Positions 18,170 through 28,176 are shown, counted from the first letter of the stretch. The stretch: 64,000 nt of DNA from Shewanella sp. UCD-KL21 (GCF_001957135.1 NZ_MPHK01000019.1:27586-91585), one strand, 5' to 3'. Made by a program: numbers and translations. Notes: generated from the letters alone by a model not told the origin.

Positions 18170-21100
18170 TTATAAAAATTTATATTTCATCGATAGCGCA
18201 TATACTCGTCCATCATAATTCGTAGCACGTGGTTGCCATTCATTATTTTGATACTCTTCATAAAGGGTATCTGTTAAGTTATATGCTTTTAAACTCACGG
18301 TGAAACTGTCAGTGAAGTTATAATATGCAGAGGCATCTAAACGCCCAGCGGCTTTTACACTTCGATCACCTGAACCATTTGACGTTCCTACTGTTCTTAA
18401 ATCATATTCAGAACGGTAGTTATAGGCTAAACGAACACCGTAGTTCTCTTGCTCGTAATAACCAATAACATTGAAGGTGTCTTCAGAAATCCCTGGCACA
18501 CGAACTTCATCAGAATCATCTTGGGTTGTTTTTGAGTAGTTAAATACACCACCAAAGCCATTCCATGGATACGATAAAAAGTCTAGATTTTGCTGTATAG
18601 ATAATTCATAACCTTGAACTTTGATCGTGTCTTCGATGTTAACGGTTCCACTTAGGCGTACTTCATCGCCTGCTGAAACTAAATCTGCATCACTTAAATT
18701 ATCATTGCCATCTGTACGACAAGTACCATCAGGATCTAACGTTAATGCCCCTAAATCTACCCCAGTTTCACTTAAGGCTGATGAGTCGCAAATAGATTGT
18801 GAATCAAATAAGTTTTCAATTTCTTTTTGGAATACCGCAAAACTGATTGAGCTACCTGGGCGGTTATACCATTCAAGCGATAAATCAAACGATTCAGCTT
18901 CAAATGGCTTAATACCAACCCCTGGTAAACTAACCGTAGTAAGTCCTGGAATATAATTGAAAGAGGCTGATGGATTTGCTGCGCGTAAATCCGGACGAAC
19001 AAGTGACTGCCCATAGGCAAAACGTAACAGTAAATCATCGTCTTCATCTAAGTTGATCGCTGCATTGAAGGTCGGTAAGAAATGATCATAATCATCAGGG
19101 TATACGCCCTCTTCTAAATCATTAATATCACCTTGGCCTGCAAGTGGTGCTCGAGATTCAGTTTTAGATTCAATATAGCGACCACCTAAATTACCGCGTA
19201 AATAGTGATCACCGAATTCGAACTCATAATTAGCCATTAAATAGGCTGCATTGGTTTCAAGAGTGGATGAATACACTAAACCATCAGCTTGACGCCCGCC
19301 TCGAGTAATATAACCCGTTGGCGAAAATACTGGCTGCTCACCATCATTTGATGGTGAAATTTGATTAATATCAATGGTTGATAGCAACGCATTATTAACA
19401 GAATTAAAGTCAAATGAACGCCAACCATCTGCAGCACTTACAAAACCAGGAGCATCACCACCAAAAAATGAGTTTTCACTAACATAAGACGGATCAATCA
19501 TCGCGTCTGACGTTAAAATACCAGTAGGGTCTACGCCAACTGGAGAACCTTTAGCATATTCAGAATCTAATGACGTATCAGCATAACGGTAACCAAAACG
19601 AACACTCTTGATGAAGCCCTCTTCGAAATCACGTTCAGCATTAATTTCAAATGCATTGCTTTCATGTTCAATTTTTTCATAGTTACCGGTTAGTAACATG
19701 TACAAGCCATTGGCACCTGTGGTGTTAGTCACTGCAGTATTTGCAACTTGTGTTTTAGGTACCCATGTTGCGCCATCCCAATCCATTGAAGTATCGGTTC
19801 CGGTCAAATCCATGTTGAAGTCACCAATATCACCTTCACCAGTATAAATACTGCCATCAACGCCTGATGGACTATTTATACGTGAAGAAATAAGGACTTG
19901 AGACCACTCATTCTCAGCAGATGATAAGGTTAATGCACCATCAAGCTTCCACATCCCGATTACGTATTCAGCATCAAAAATATAAGCTTCAGCTTCTTCT
20001 TTTTGACCTTCACCGCGATTATCAAAGTAATAACGGCTATTATTAAAATCTACCCCTGATAATGTGTAAATAGGTTCACCATCGGTACCTACTTGACCTG
20101 TATCACGTGGAGCATATTCAGAACGCGGTGTAATACCAACCGTTTTTTGGTCCAAACGCATTTCAAGTTGCTCAAGGCGAGACTCATCAAGTTCACGTTT
20201 AGTGATAATGGTATTAAAACCCAGTTTTAAGGCATCAGTCGCTTGGTATTCTATACCGCCTGAAAATGAGAAACGGTTACCTGAGTTGGTTTCGCTTTGT
20301 TGGCGATATTCACCAGGCATTTGTATAATAGCATTGTCAGGTAAATTGTTTGCAGCTTTATATTCTGCAAAAGTGCCGCTGTTATTACCTTGATCAAATT
20401 GTTGTTCTGATATGGTGTCATAAGCATTAATACGTACAACATCACGTCTAAAAGATTGATCTGAATAAGCAAATGTACCATTGATGGCTAATTTATCTTC
20501 GATAAGGTGCTTACTACCTGATATAACGCCTTCACCATCGACTTTATCTGCTAATTCTTCGTAACGGCCACCAAGCTGTAAAACTAACGAATCTTTTCGG
20601 CTTAATGCACCTTTTAAACCTTGGTCGATAGTACCTGAGATACCACCTTCAATCATATCCGCAGACAGTGACTTAACCACTTTTAGGCCACTAAATACTG
20701 ACGGGTCATATGCACCAAAAGGGTTACCTGGACCAAATGCGTTACCGCTAGCATTTCGGGTTGGTGTTGCGATTGCTTGACCATTTGCTGTCGTTAATAC
20801 AAAACCAGAAGGTAATCCGCGTAAGTTAACACTAGATTCTCGTCGAGAACCTTCACGGTTTAATTGCACACCGGGAACGGCTTGTAATGCTTCGCCCATA
20901 TCTAGAGCAGGCAAAGAACCAATGTCTTCTGCTGAAATACTATCGCTAATTTCATCAGAAGATTTTTTATCAAAAAGTGCTGATTCTAGATTTTGCTTAA
21001 ATACACTTCTGACTTCTAAAACTTCAATATCATCTTGTTTTTTTGTAACTGACTTATTTTCCGCATCGTTGACGACATCGGTAACAGCATCAGCTGCGAA

Positions 21101-21184
21101 GCCATTACAACAATAAAGTGCGATTACACTACTCAGTAGAGTGCGTTTAAACGTCATCGACTTTTTAGGTTTAATTAAATCCAT
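18170..21184 (-). CDS. TonB-dependent outer-membrane receptor of the uronate module
   Basis: About 1004 residues from the ATG at 21184, which has GGGGA five bases upstream (an ATG at 21196 would add four residues). A signal peptide (KRTLLSSVIALYCCNGFAADA) precedes a plug domain (SAEDIGSLPALDMGEALQAVPGVQL, RRESSVNLRGLPSGF) and a 22-strand-type barrel ending YALSMKYKFL. The plug pattern is that of the large carbohydrate-associated TonB receptors common in Xanthomonas, Caulobacter and Alteromonadales. It most likely imports the oligosaccharide processed by the neighbouring GH88, GH2 and DUF4861 proteins. It has its own operator 104 bases upstream of the chosen start. Confidence 0.92.
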   Translation of the reverse strand: MDLIKPKKSMTFKRTLLSSVIALYCCNGFAADAVTDVVNDAENKSVTKKQDDIEVLEVRSVFKQNLESALFDKKSSDEISDSISAEDIGSLPALDMGEALQAVPGVQLNREGSRRESSVNLRGLPSGFVLTTANGQAIATPTRNASGNAFGPGNPFGAYDPSVFSGLKVVKSLSADMIEGGISGTIDQGLKGALSRKDSLVLQLGGRYEELADKVDGEGVISGSKHLIEDKLAINGTFAYSDQSFRRDVVRINAYDTISEQQFDQGNNSGTFAEYKAANNLPDNAIIQMPGEYRQQSETNSGNRFSFSGGIEYQATDALKLGFNTIITKRELDESRLEQLEMRLDQKTVGITPRSEYAPRDTGQVGTDGEPIYTLSGVDFNNSRYYFDNRGEGQKEEAEAYIFDAEYVIGMWKLDGALTLSSAENEWSQVLISSRINSPSGVDGSIYTGEGDIGDFNMDLTGTDTSMDWDGATWVPKTQVANTAVTNTTGANGLYMLLTGNYEKIEHESNAFEINAERDFEEGFIKSVRFGYRYADTSLDSEYAKGSPVGVDPTGILTSDAMIDPSYVSENSFFGGDAPGFVSAADGWRSFDFNSVNNALLSTIDINQISPSNDGEQPVFSPTGYITRGGRQADGLVYSSTLETNAAYLMANYEFEFGDHYLRGNLGGRYIESKTESRAPLAGQGDINDLEEGVYPDDYDHFLPTFNAAINLDEDDDLLLRFAYGQSLVRPDLRAANPSASFNYIPGLTTVSLPGVGIKPFEAESFDLSLEWYNRPGSSISFAVFQKEIENLFDSQSICDSSALSETGVDLGALTLDPDGTCRTDGNDNLSDADLVSAGDEVRLSGTVNIEDTIKVQGYELSIQQNLDFLSYPWNGFGGVFNYSKTTQDDSDEVRVPGISEDTFNVIGYYEQENYGVRLAYNYRSEYDLRTVGTSNGSGDRSVKAAGRLDASAYYNFTDSFTVSLKAYNLTDTLYEEYQNNEWQPRATNYDGRVYALSMKYKFL

Positions 21185-21287
21185 TACATTCCCCATTATT
21201 TTTGTTTAATTATCATTTCTATGCATACAGCTCCCCCTGCACATAGGTTAATTTATCACCTAAAAAACAAAAGGCAAGGCGGCCGTA

Positions 21288-21306
21288 TGGCAAAGTGGCC
21301 TTACCA
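21288..21306 (-). promoter_or_regulatory. Operator B of the uronate regulon (upstream of TonB receptor gene)
   Basis: On the minus strand TGGTAAGGCCACTTTGCCA, matching the shared motif at nearly every position. Confidence 0.75.
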
Positions 21307-21661
21307 AAATACAAGTGTAACGATAACTACATGATATTAATTAACATTTAAAGCTAAAAAAATTAACATTTATTTTCTGTTTTTAAGCCGATTTGCGTGA
21401 ATTTGACATTTTTAGCTGTAAAAACGTTACTTGGGAGTGTTTAAAATGGTCAATAAAATGTATGAAGCCAGGCAATAAAAAAATGTTAAGCCCTTGAGGT
21501 AGGTATAGTCATCATTGATAATATTAATGATTAGAATAATTAAAGGCTGAGATGAGAAGCAGATATAAGGGGAAAATTAATTGCTGATGGTATTAGTTCA
21601 AATGGTACTGGAACAGATGATACTAGAACAAATTCATAGCTAGGCTAAAAGTTATAAAAAC

Positions 21662-21692
21662 AGCAGCCAATCAGATATATAAATTGGCTGCT
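21662..21692 (-). terminator. Rho-independent terminator of the pnt operon
   Basis: AGCAGCCAAT paired with ATTGGCTGCT, 11-base loop, then GTTTTTATAA on the minus strand, just after the pntB stop. Confidence 0.8.
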
Positions 21693-21698
21693 TGTGTT

Positions 21699-23069
21699 TT
21701 AATCTGCAAATTGGTGCACAAGCTTATTAAGGGTCTCTTTCGCGTCACCAAAAATCATCCGGCAATTGGGTTTAAAAAATAATGGATTATCAATACCAGC
21801 AAACCCTGTTGCCATACCGCGTTTCAACACAAATACATTTTTAGCTAAGTCAGCATTAATGACAGGCATTCCATAAATAGGACTACCTTGCATTTCTCTG
21901 GCAGCCGGGTTTACCACATCATTGGCGCCTATCACGATAGCAACATCATAATGTGCTATCTGCGGGTTGACGTCATCCATTTCAAACAGTTGCTCATATG
22001 AAACATCGGCTTCTGCCAATAGGACATTCATATGTCCAGGCATTCGTCCTGCGACTGGATGTATCGCATAAGCGACTTCAGCACCATTTTTTTCAAGTAT
22101 CTCCTGTAGTTCTTTCATTGCATGCTGCGCTTGTGCAACCGCAAGACCATAACCAGGAATGACCAATACCGATTGAGCCGCCTCAAGTACAAAAAAAGCG
22201 TCATCAGCTGATAGCGGCTTTATTTCTCCTTCTATTTTTATGTCATTGGTGACAACAGCTTTAAAACCAGACGTTAATACATTAACCAAAGAACGATTCA
22301 TCGCTTTACACATAATATTGGTTAAAATAATCCCACTGGCGCCCACCAGAGCTCCTGCGACAATCAATAAGTTATTTTCCAAGGCAAAGCCTGCTGCACA
22401 GGCCGCTAAGCCAGAATAACTATTGAGTAATGAAATGACGACCGGCATATCCGCCCCGCCAATTGGCAATACCAACATCACGCCCATTAACAATGCCAAG
22501 CCAATGGCCAAGTAATGCCAGGTTGTTAACTCAGGCTGTGTAATGACCAAATAACCTACAACACAAATCGCAATAATTAGGGCCACATTAGCAAATGCTT
22601 GACCTTTAAATACAATGGGTCGACCCACTATACGTTCACTAAGCTTTGCCCATGCAACAATACTCCCAGAAAACGTAACTGCGCCAATAAGTAAGGCAAG
22701 GTAACTCACAAAGAGCACAAAATAACTCAACTGGCTTTCGCTAATAATCGCTGCGTAAGCTATCGCTAAACTTGCTAAACCTCCAACGCCATTAAATAAT
22801 GATACCAGCTCAGGCATAGAGGTCATCGCCACTTTTTTTGCTGCGAAAACGCCTATCGCAGACCCAACAACGATAGAGGCTAAAATGAGTTCAAATGAAA
22901 TAATACTACGGTCGAGTAAAGTCACCACCACCCCAACGAGCATGGCTAGCGCAGATAACAAGTTGCCCTTGCGTGCCGTTGATGGATGACCTAACAACTT
23001 TAATCCAAAAATAAATAGCAAAGTACATATAACGTATACTGCATTGATAAGTATAGAAAAATCATTCAT
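21699..23069 (-). CDS. pntB: NAD(P) transhydrogenase subunit beta
   Basis: A 456-residue membrane protein with nine or so hydrophobic segments in the first ~270 residues and a C-terminal NADP(H)-binding domain (VIPGYGLAVAQAQHAMKELQ, YAIHPVAGRMPGHMNVLLAEA, VIGANDVVNPAA, MATGFAGIDNPLF). PntB carries the proton channel and the dIII domain of the proton-translocating transhydrogenase. It is the third gene of a split-alpha operon (alpha-1, alpha-2, beta), nine bases after alpha-2. Its position inside the uronate module suggests it balances reduced cofactors for KduD and UxuB; this is inference. Confidence 0.95.
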   Translation of the reverse strand: MNDFSILINAVYVICTLLFIFGLKLLGHPSTARKGNLLSALAMLVGVVVTLLDRSIISFELILASIVVGSAIGVFAAKKVAMTSMPELVSLFNGVGGLASLAIAYAAIISESQLSYFVLFVSYLALLIGAVTFSGSIVAWAKLSERIVGRPIVFKGQAFANVALIIAICVVGYLVITQPELTTWHYLAIGLALLMGVMLVLPIGGADMPVVISLLNSYSGLAACAAGFALENNLLIVAGALVGASGIILTNIMCKAMNRSLVNVLTSGFKAVVTNDIKIEGEIKPLSADDAFFVLEAAQSVLVIPGYGLAVAQAQHAMKELQEILEKNGAEVAYAIHPVAGRMPGHMNVLLAEADVSYEQLFEMDDVNPQIAHYDVAIVIGANDVVNPAAREMQGSPIYGMPVINADLAKNVFVLKRGMATGFAGIDNPLFFKPNCRMIFGDAKETLNKLVHQFAD

Positions 23070-23078
23070 GTCTTTATC

Positions 23079-23354
23079 CTATCGCTTTTTAAACATGGCA
23101 AGCATGCGATCTGTAACCAAATAACCACCCACAACATTGACTGTTGCTAGCATTACTGCAAAAGCACTTAACCATGTAGCCATCTCATTAGATTCTCCAC
23201 CTGCTAAGCTCAATGCACCGACAACGGTGATACCAGATATCGCATTGGCACCAGACATCAGTGGTGTGTGCAAGGTAGCGGGCACTTTTCTAATAAGTTC
23301 AAATCCAACGAAGATGGTTAACAATAAAATTAACGATAAATAAATAGCTATCAT
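23079..23354 (-). CDS. pntAB: NAD(P) transhydrogenase subunit alpha part 2
   Basis: A 91-residue protein with three membrane helices (residues ~3-20, 32-52, 60-83) and the conserved HTPLMSGANAISGITVVGAL segment of transhydrogenase domain dII. In enterobacteria this part is fused to the C-terminus of PntA; here it is separate, as in Rhodospirillum rubrum. Its start overlaps the stop of the alpha-1 gene by one base. Confidence 0.93.
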   Translation of the reverse strand: MIAIYLSLILLLTIFVGFELIRKVPATLHTPLMSGANAISGITVVGALSLAGGESNEMATWLSAFAVMLATVNVVGGYLVTDRMLAMFKKR

Positions 23355-24592
23355 TATGCTGGCTCCACAGTTTTTTGATTTAATGATTCAGCCATAAGCG
23401 GAGTCAAGGTAGTTAATTCAATCTCTGAGTCTTTAATAGATGCCACATCTAATGGTGGCAAATGAAGAAATTTACGGATGGTCTCATTGGTAATATGACC
23501 TTGATGAGTTATGACAGCGCTTTTCAGAATGTCATCGTTTAAATCAATCTTCAGTTGATTCGATTCTTTGTTCCAAAACTCACTAACCAAACTCATAAGG
23601 TTGTTAGCGTACATTTGTGAGGCATTGAGTGGAACTTCATTGGACCAATTACCAGTGCCAATAATTTTTACTCCGTAAACAGAGTTCGTTTTACCCGCTA
23701 TAGAACCATCAACATTACCACCGCTTAACGCAGCCATATCGACGATGACAGATCCTGGTTTCATCAAAGCAATTGTAGATTGATTGATAAGCTGTGGCGG
23801 TTTACGACCAAATAATTGTGCTGTAGTGATTACAATATCTGATTCCGCAATGCACTTTTCTTGCGCTTGTTGTTGTATTTTAATCTGTACTTCAGTTAAC
23901 GCTTGCGCATATCCTTGCGCAGTTTGACCCGTCTCACCTAAATCAATATCTAAAAATTTTGCCCCGAGTGAACGCACTTGTTCTGCCACAATTTCTCGCG
24001 TATCAAAAGCGGTGACTGCAGCGCCTAAACGTTTCGCTGTCGCTATAGCCTGTAGCCCAGCAACCCCTGCGCCGATAATAAAAACCTTGGCTGGTTTAAT
24101 CGTTCCTGCGGCCGTCATCATCATAGGCAAAATGCTATGTAGTTCAGCAATGGCTTTGGTCACCATGACGTAGCCCGCAAGGCTTGCTTGGGAACTTAAG
24201 GCATCCATTTTTTGACAACGAGTACTTCTTGGGATCATTTCCATACTCAAACTTGTAATCTGTTGGCGACATAACAAATCGGTATAACCGCTATCATTAA
24301 ATGGGTCTAAAAAACTAATAACAATTTTATCGCTGATATTGTCAATATCAGCTTCAGTTAATGGATTAACTGACAAAATAACATCAGCTAACGATAAAAC
24401 TTGTTGACGATCAGCTAATACACTCGCACCAGCATTAATATATTCTTCATCTGAAATATGAAGGCCTTTTCCAAGGCCTGATTCAATAATAACGTCAGCG
24501 CCTAAATGCTTGTATGCTTTTACATTTACAGGCATTAATGCGCAACGCCGCTCATTAGCTGTCGCTTCTCTAACACAGGCAATGGTTGCCAT
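23354..24592 (-). CDS. pntAA: NAD(P) transhydrogenase subunit alpha part 1
   Basis: A 412-residue soluble domain dI that binds NAD(H). Motifs: REATANERRCALMP at the start, RSTRCQKMDALSSQASLAGY, and the Rossmann loop GAGVAGLQAIATAKRLGA followed by FDTRE. It lacks the C-terminal membrane segments, which are encoded by the next gene. Most of the first ~370 residues are the alanine-dehydrogenase-like dI fold. No copy of the uronate operator was found just upstream, so the pnt genes may be expressed from their own promoter or by read-through from kduI. Confidence 0.93.
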   Translation of the reverse strand: MATIACVREATANERRCALMPVNVKAYKHLGADVIIESGLGKGLHISDEEYINAGASVLADRQQVLSLADVILSVNPLTEADIDNISDKIVISFLDPFNDSGYTDLLCRQQITSLSMEMIPRSTRCQKMDALSSQASLAGYVMVTKAIAELHSILPMMMTAAGTIKPAKVFIIGAGVAGLQAIATAKRLGAAVTAFDTREIVAEQVRSLGAKFLDIDLGETGQTAQGYAQALTEVQIKIQQQAQEKCIAESDIVITTAQLFGRKPPQLINQSTIALMKPGSVIVDMAALSGGNVDGSIAGKTNSVYGVKIIGTGNWSNEVPLNASQMYANNLMSLVSEFWNKESNQLKIDLNDDILKSAVITHQGHITNETIRKFLHLPPLDVASIKDSEIELTTLTPLMAESLNQKTVEPA

Positions 24593-24673
24593 ATAATTGT
24601 CCTCATCGTTAAATTAATGATGCAGTTATCCCTCCGACATGTTCAATGTCAGATAAGGTCAAGTGTGGTGATA

Positions 24674-24699
24674 AACCTGCTGACGGCCGCCAGCAGGTT
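24674..24699 (-). terminator. Hairpin downstream of kduI (weak terminator)
   Basis: AACCTGCTG paired with CAGCAGGTT around a GC-rich loop, between kduI and pntAA. There is no T-run, so it may slow rather than stop transcription, or protect the mRNA end. Confidence 0.4.
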
Positions 24700-24735
24700 A
24701 TTAAATCAAGTGAGGTTTACTTATGTACCTCAGCG

Positions 24736-25566
24736 TTAACGCAGTGTCTTAACTTCGATATGGTCCATATCGTCAAACTCTTGGTTTTCGCCGCCCATCG
24801 CCCAGATAAAGGTATAGTTTGATGTACCAACACCACTGTGAATAGACCAACTTGGTGAAGCTATTGCAACTTCACTATCAATAGGTAATGTACGAACTTC
24901 AGTAGGCTCACCCATTAAATGAAAAACCTTCTCTTCTTCAGGTAAATCAAAGTACATATAGACTTCAGTACGTCTGAAGTGTGTGTGTGGCGGTTTAGTG
25001 TTCCAGACACTGCCTTTTTTAAGCTCTGTAATCCCCATCACAAGCTGACAGCTATCTACAATACCAGGACGAATAGATTGAAAAATGGTCCGTTCATTAG
25101 AGGTTTCTTGTGAGCCGAGCTCTATAAACTTGGCTTTACTTTTTGGTACATGTACCGTTTTAGTCACTCTATGAGCAGGGTATGACACTAAATAAAACTT
25201 AGCAGGCTCAGCTGAATTATTTGATGAAAATATTATTTTTTGGCTTTCTTTGGCAATATATAAACTATCGCGGTTCGCCATAGCATATGAAATACCATCA
25301 ACCTCAACAGCACCTTCACCACCAATATTAATAACCCCAACTTCTCGGCGCTGGCAGAAATAGTCAGCAGCAAGTTCTTTATGTGTTGGTAGTTCGATTG
25401 CTTGTGCTAATGGTGTTATTCCACCAATAACTGCGCGGTCAACATCGGTATATGTAAGGTTTATTTTACCGCCTTCAAACAAAGGAGCTGTGGTAAATGC
25501 CTCACGTAATTCGTCATTACGCATTGTTTTGTAACTTCTAATGTCTGCCGAGAACATAAAATCCAT
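24736..25566 (-). CDS. kduI: 5-dehydro-4-deoxy-D-glucuronate isomerase
   Basis: KduI converts 4-deoxy-L-threo-5-hexosulose uronate to 3-deoxy-D-glycero-2,5-hexodiulosonate, the first cytosolic step for unsaturated uronates. The 276-residue protein (E. coli 278) is a bicupin. The zinc ligands are visible in HTHFRRTE (His194, His196, Glu201) and in SWSIHSG (His243). It directly uses the product expected from the GH88-like hydrolase and feeds KduD. It has its own operator 108 bases upstream. Confidence 0.97.
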   Translation of the reverse strand: MDFMFSADIRSYKTMRNDELREAFTTAPLFEGGKINLTYTDVDRAVIGGITPLAQAIELPTHKELAADYFCQRREVGVINIGGEGAVEVDGISYAMANRDSLYIAKESQKIIFSSNNSAEPAKFYLVSYPAHRVTKTVHVPKSKAKFIELGSQETSNERTIFQSIRPGIVDSCQLVMGITELKKGSVWNTKPPHTHFRRTEVYMYFDLPEEEKVFHLMGEPTEVRTLPIDSEVAIASPSWSIHSGVGTSNYTFIWAMGGENQEFDDMDHIEVKTLR

Positions 25567-25673
25567 AATGAATCCTTAATCATGCTTAACTAGTTTATTT
25601 TAGAGAGAACTGAGACCGCAACAGCGAGGCAACTCAAGCACTCAAAGTTATTAACAATATACTTCATGTGAAT

Positions 25674-25692
25674 TGGTAATGCCACTTTACCA
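25674..25692 (-). promoter_or_regulatory. Operator C of the uronate regulon (upstream of kduI)
   Basis: TGGTAATGCCACTTTACCA: the most symmetrical copy, with perfect outer halves TGGTAA/TTACCA. Confidence 0.8.
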
Positions 25693-25707
25693 GTGTGTTT
25701 TTTTGAA

Positions 25708-25737
25708 AAAAAATGACCCATATTTAGGCCATTTTTC
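25708..25737 (-). terminator. Probable terminator of the GH2 gene and upstream operon
   Basis: AAAATGGCC pairs with GGTCATTTT (one mismatch) and eight T follow on the minus strand. It lies just downstream of the GH2 stop and before operator C. Confidence 0.6.
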
Positions 25738-25755
25738 AAAAATATATATCACTCA

Positions 25756-28176
25756 TTAAAGAGCTAAATAAACCCCTTTAACATTTTGATTTCTATATTC
25801 GATTGTTGTTGGTTTTTGACCTGGAATAAACTCTATCGCCGCGTAACCACTGGTCATTTCAATAATGCTACTCCCCGTTGGTGTTCCTTGATTCTCAATT
25901 AACTGTCCATGGCTGGTCATATTAAAAAAATAACTACGTTTATTATAATCCAGTACACGATTACCTTTAGTATCTACAGCTTGTGCTTCAATCAATACAT
26001 TGCCATTAGATAATGGTTTAGAGGATAGCTTTATTTGGGCTATTTCCCCGTGTGAACCAATCAAATAGTTAACATTAAGAGTATCTTTAACTTCGACACC
26101 ATTAGCAGTGCGCCCATGGACTCGTAAGGTATTTTCACCATTTTCAAAAGGAACCTGCCACACCAAACCGCCAGCAGGGAATTGTTCAGCATCACGCTTT
26201 TTTTTCCCTAAACTTTTATTATTTAATGATAGTTCTGCAGTCTCGGTATTACAGTAAACGGTGACCTTTTGCCCTTCTTTTGGTCCATTTCTATGTGTCC
26301 AAGTTTTAGATTCGATATAACAAAATGGCTTAGTTGACCAATGGCTGGCAAAAACATAATAAGCATCTTTTGGATTACCGTTACGATCAACTAAGCCTTT
26401 TTGATTCATATAAGGAATAGGATTCTCTGGTCGTAATGGTGTACCGAAGTCTTTAAAGGCCCATTGTGCATTACCTGCAAAATTATCGGTATTTTCAGTC
26501 ACTATGGTGTGCCAATCAAATAAATCTACCGCATAATTTTCATTCCAATCGCTATCTTTAGCGACACTTTTAACAACGGCTTGATTCATTGCTTCATCAA
26601 CACTGACTTGCGCCCCCTGCATACCATCTTTACTAATCGGGGTTTCGGTATGGCGCCCTACATGGCTTGATGCACCATACTCCATATGTAAAAAAGTGGG
26701 ATATTTCTGCATCGATGACTTTATAGCATCTGCATACTGGCCGTAAGATCCACCATACCAACCAGCCCAAATAGAAGGTGAAAAGGCATCAACGATATCT
26801 GCACCAGGATAATATTTACGTATCGTGGTAATACGGCTGGGATCGAGCTGCTTGGTTAATTGATTAAGCTTTTCAAGGTATGGTGTAATTTTAGCCGGAT
26901 CACCACCGCCTTCAAAATCTTCTTCCCAATACATCTCATTCCCTAATGACCAAAATGCGATACTTGGCTCATTACGGTTTTGTTTGATTTGTGCTTTTAA
27001 TAAATATTCAGTATTGCTTTTCCACTCATCGCCGCCAATACCTCCACGACACCACGGCAACTCATCCCAAATAACCAAACCCAGTTCATTAGCGGCTTTG
27101 TAAACTTCAGGATCCTGAGGGTAATGCCCTAAACGGACAAAGTTAGCTCCCATATCTTTAATTTGTTGCATATCTTTATAATGCAATTTGTTGGATAAGG
27201 CGGCCCCTATCCCTGCATGTTCTTCATGCCTATGGGTACCACGGATAAGCATTTTTTCACCATTGACATAAAAACCTTTATTAGGCTTCATTTCAAACCA
27301 GCGATAACCTACAACTTGATTAATTGTTTGTAGCTCTTTGTCATCGGCTGTTAACGTTATTGCTAAGTTATAGAGGTTAGGAGCAGCAGGAGACCACAAT
27401 TGAGGCTTATTGATTTGATTCAATGCTTGGCTAACTTGCTGCTTCCCTAAGCGTAAATCAACCTGTTGATTTTGTGATAAAACCTCTGTACCCGATGGAT
27501 CGGTTAACGAATAAGTTAATTTAACAGTCTGATTATGTTCAGCATCAATCTCAGAAATAATCAAGGTATCCGCAGTTTCGGTAGAGACTTTGGGCATATC
27601 CACCTGGACACGACTAATAAAGTTTTGTGGCAATGTTTTTAACCATACATCACGAGTTATGCCACCGTGTATAAAGAAGTCAGACTTCTGAGATGGGATC
27701 AAGTCTCGGTTATATTCATTACTGGCGCGGACGAGAATTTCGTTATCGCCCGTTTTGCTTAAGAACCGGGTAATTTCAACATCGAACCCTACATATCCAC
27801 CTATGTGTTCAAAGGCTTTTTCACCGTTAACAAAAACCTCAGCCTGCATATTTACCCCTTCAAAATACACAACAAAGCGATTATTAGTATTTTTAGGTAA
27901 AGTGAGGGTTTTACGATACCAACTCGCATCACGGCGGTACCCAGGCATCGAATCGACTGTATCGGTGGCATTCCATGTATGCGGTATCACAACAGTTTGC
28001 CATTCAGAATGCTTCAATGCTTCTGATACACTTTTTACGTTACTTTCTAGATATTGCCAGTCACTATTTATAGTAATATTTTGTGCATTTGAATAAAAAG
28101 AGAACATTGCCGCAAAGCTTAATACAATCGCTTTTAATGCTGGTAATGACACTAGGTGTTTAATGTAATTCATCAT
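25756..28176 (-). CDS. Glycoside hydrolase family 2 enzyme (beta-galactosidase/glucuronidase-like), secreted
   Basis: About 806 residues with a signal peptide ending near FYSNAQN. Domains in order: N-terminal jelly roll (TWNATDTVDSMPGYRRDASWYRK), two immunoglobulin-like domains, TIM barrel, C-terminal beta domains. The acid/base Glu is in WSLGNE (~residue 414) and the nucleophile Glu in HMEYGA (~499). RGTHRHEEH and LGHYPQDP are also GH2 signatures. The start at 28176 (or 28173) follows AAGGAAAAG; the longer frame runs back into kduD. With GH88 next door it probably removes a beta-linked sugar, perhaps glucuronate or galactose, from an imported oligosaccharide in the periplasm; the specificity cannot be read from sequence. 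Confidence 0.88.
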   Translation of the reverse strand: MMNYIKHLVSLPALKAIVLSFAAMFSFYSNAQNITINSDWQYLESNVKSVSEALKHSEWQTVVIPHTWNATDTVDSMPGYRRDASWYRKTLTLPKNTNNRFVVYFEGVNMQAEVFVNGEKAFEHIGGYVGFDVEITRFLSKTGDNEILVRASNEYNRDLIPSQKSDFFIHGGITRDVWLKTLPQNFISRVQVDMPKVSTETADTLIISEIDAEHNQTVKLTYSLTDPSGTEVLSQNQQVDLRLGKQQVSQALNQINKPQLWSPAAPNLYNLAITLTADDKELQTINQVVGYRWFEMKPNKGFYVNGEKMLIRGTHRHEEHAGIGAALSNKLHYKDMQQIKDMGANFVRLGHYPQDPEVYKAANELGLVIWDELPWCRGGIGGDEWKSNTEYLLKAQIKQNRNEPSIAFWSLGNEMYWEEDFEGGGDPAKITPYLEKLNQLTKQLDPSRITTIRKYYPGADIVDAFSPSIWAGWYGGSYGQYADAIKSSMQKYPTFLHMEYGASSHVGRHTETPISKDGMQGAQVSVDEAMNQAVVKSVAKDSDWNENYAVDLFDWHTIVTENTDNFAGNAQWAFKDFGTPLRPENPIPYMNQKGLVDRNGNPKDAYYVFASHWSTKPFCYIESKTWTHRNGPKEGQKVTVYCNTETAELSLNNKSLGKKKRDAEQFPAGGLVWQVPFENGENTLRVHGRTANGVEVKDTLNVNYLIGSHGEIAQIKLSSKPLSNGNVLIEAQAVDTKGNRVLDYNKRSYFFNMTSHGQLIENQGTPTGSSIIEMTSGYAAIEFIPGQKPTTIEYRNQNVKGVYLAL

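Larger units (their letters stand above)
21197..21698. other. Intergenic region upstream of the TonB receptor gene
   Basis: About 500 bases. It holds operator B (21288-21306), the receptor promoter, and the pntB terminator (21662-21692). An AT-rich middle shows nothing else I can name. Confidence 0.6.
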
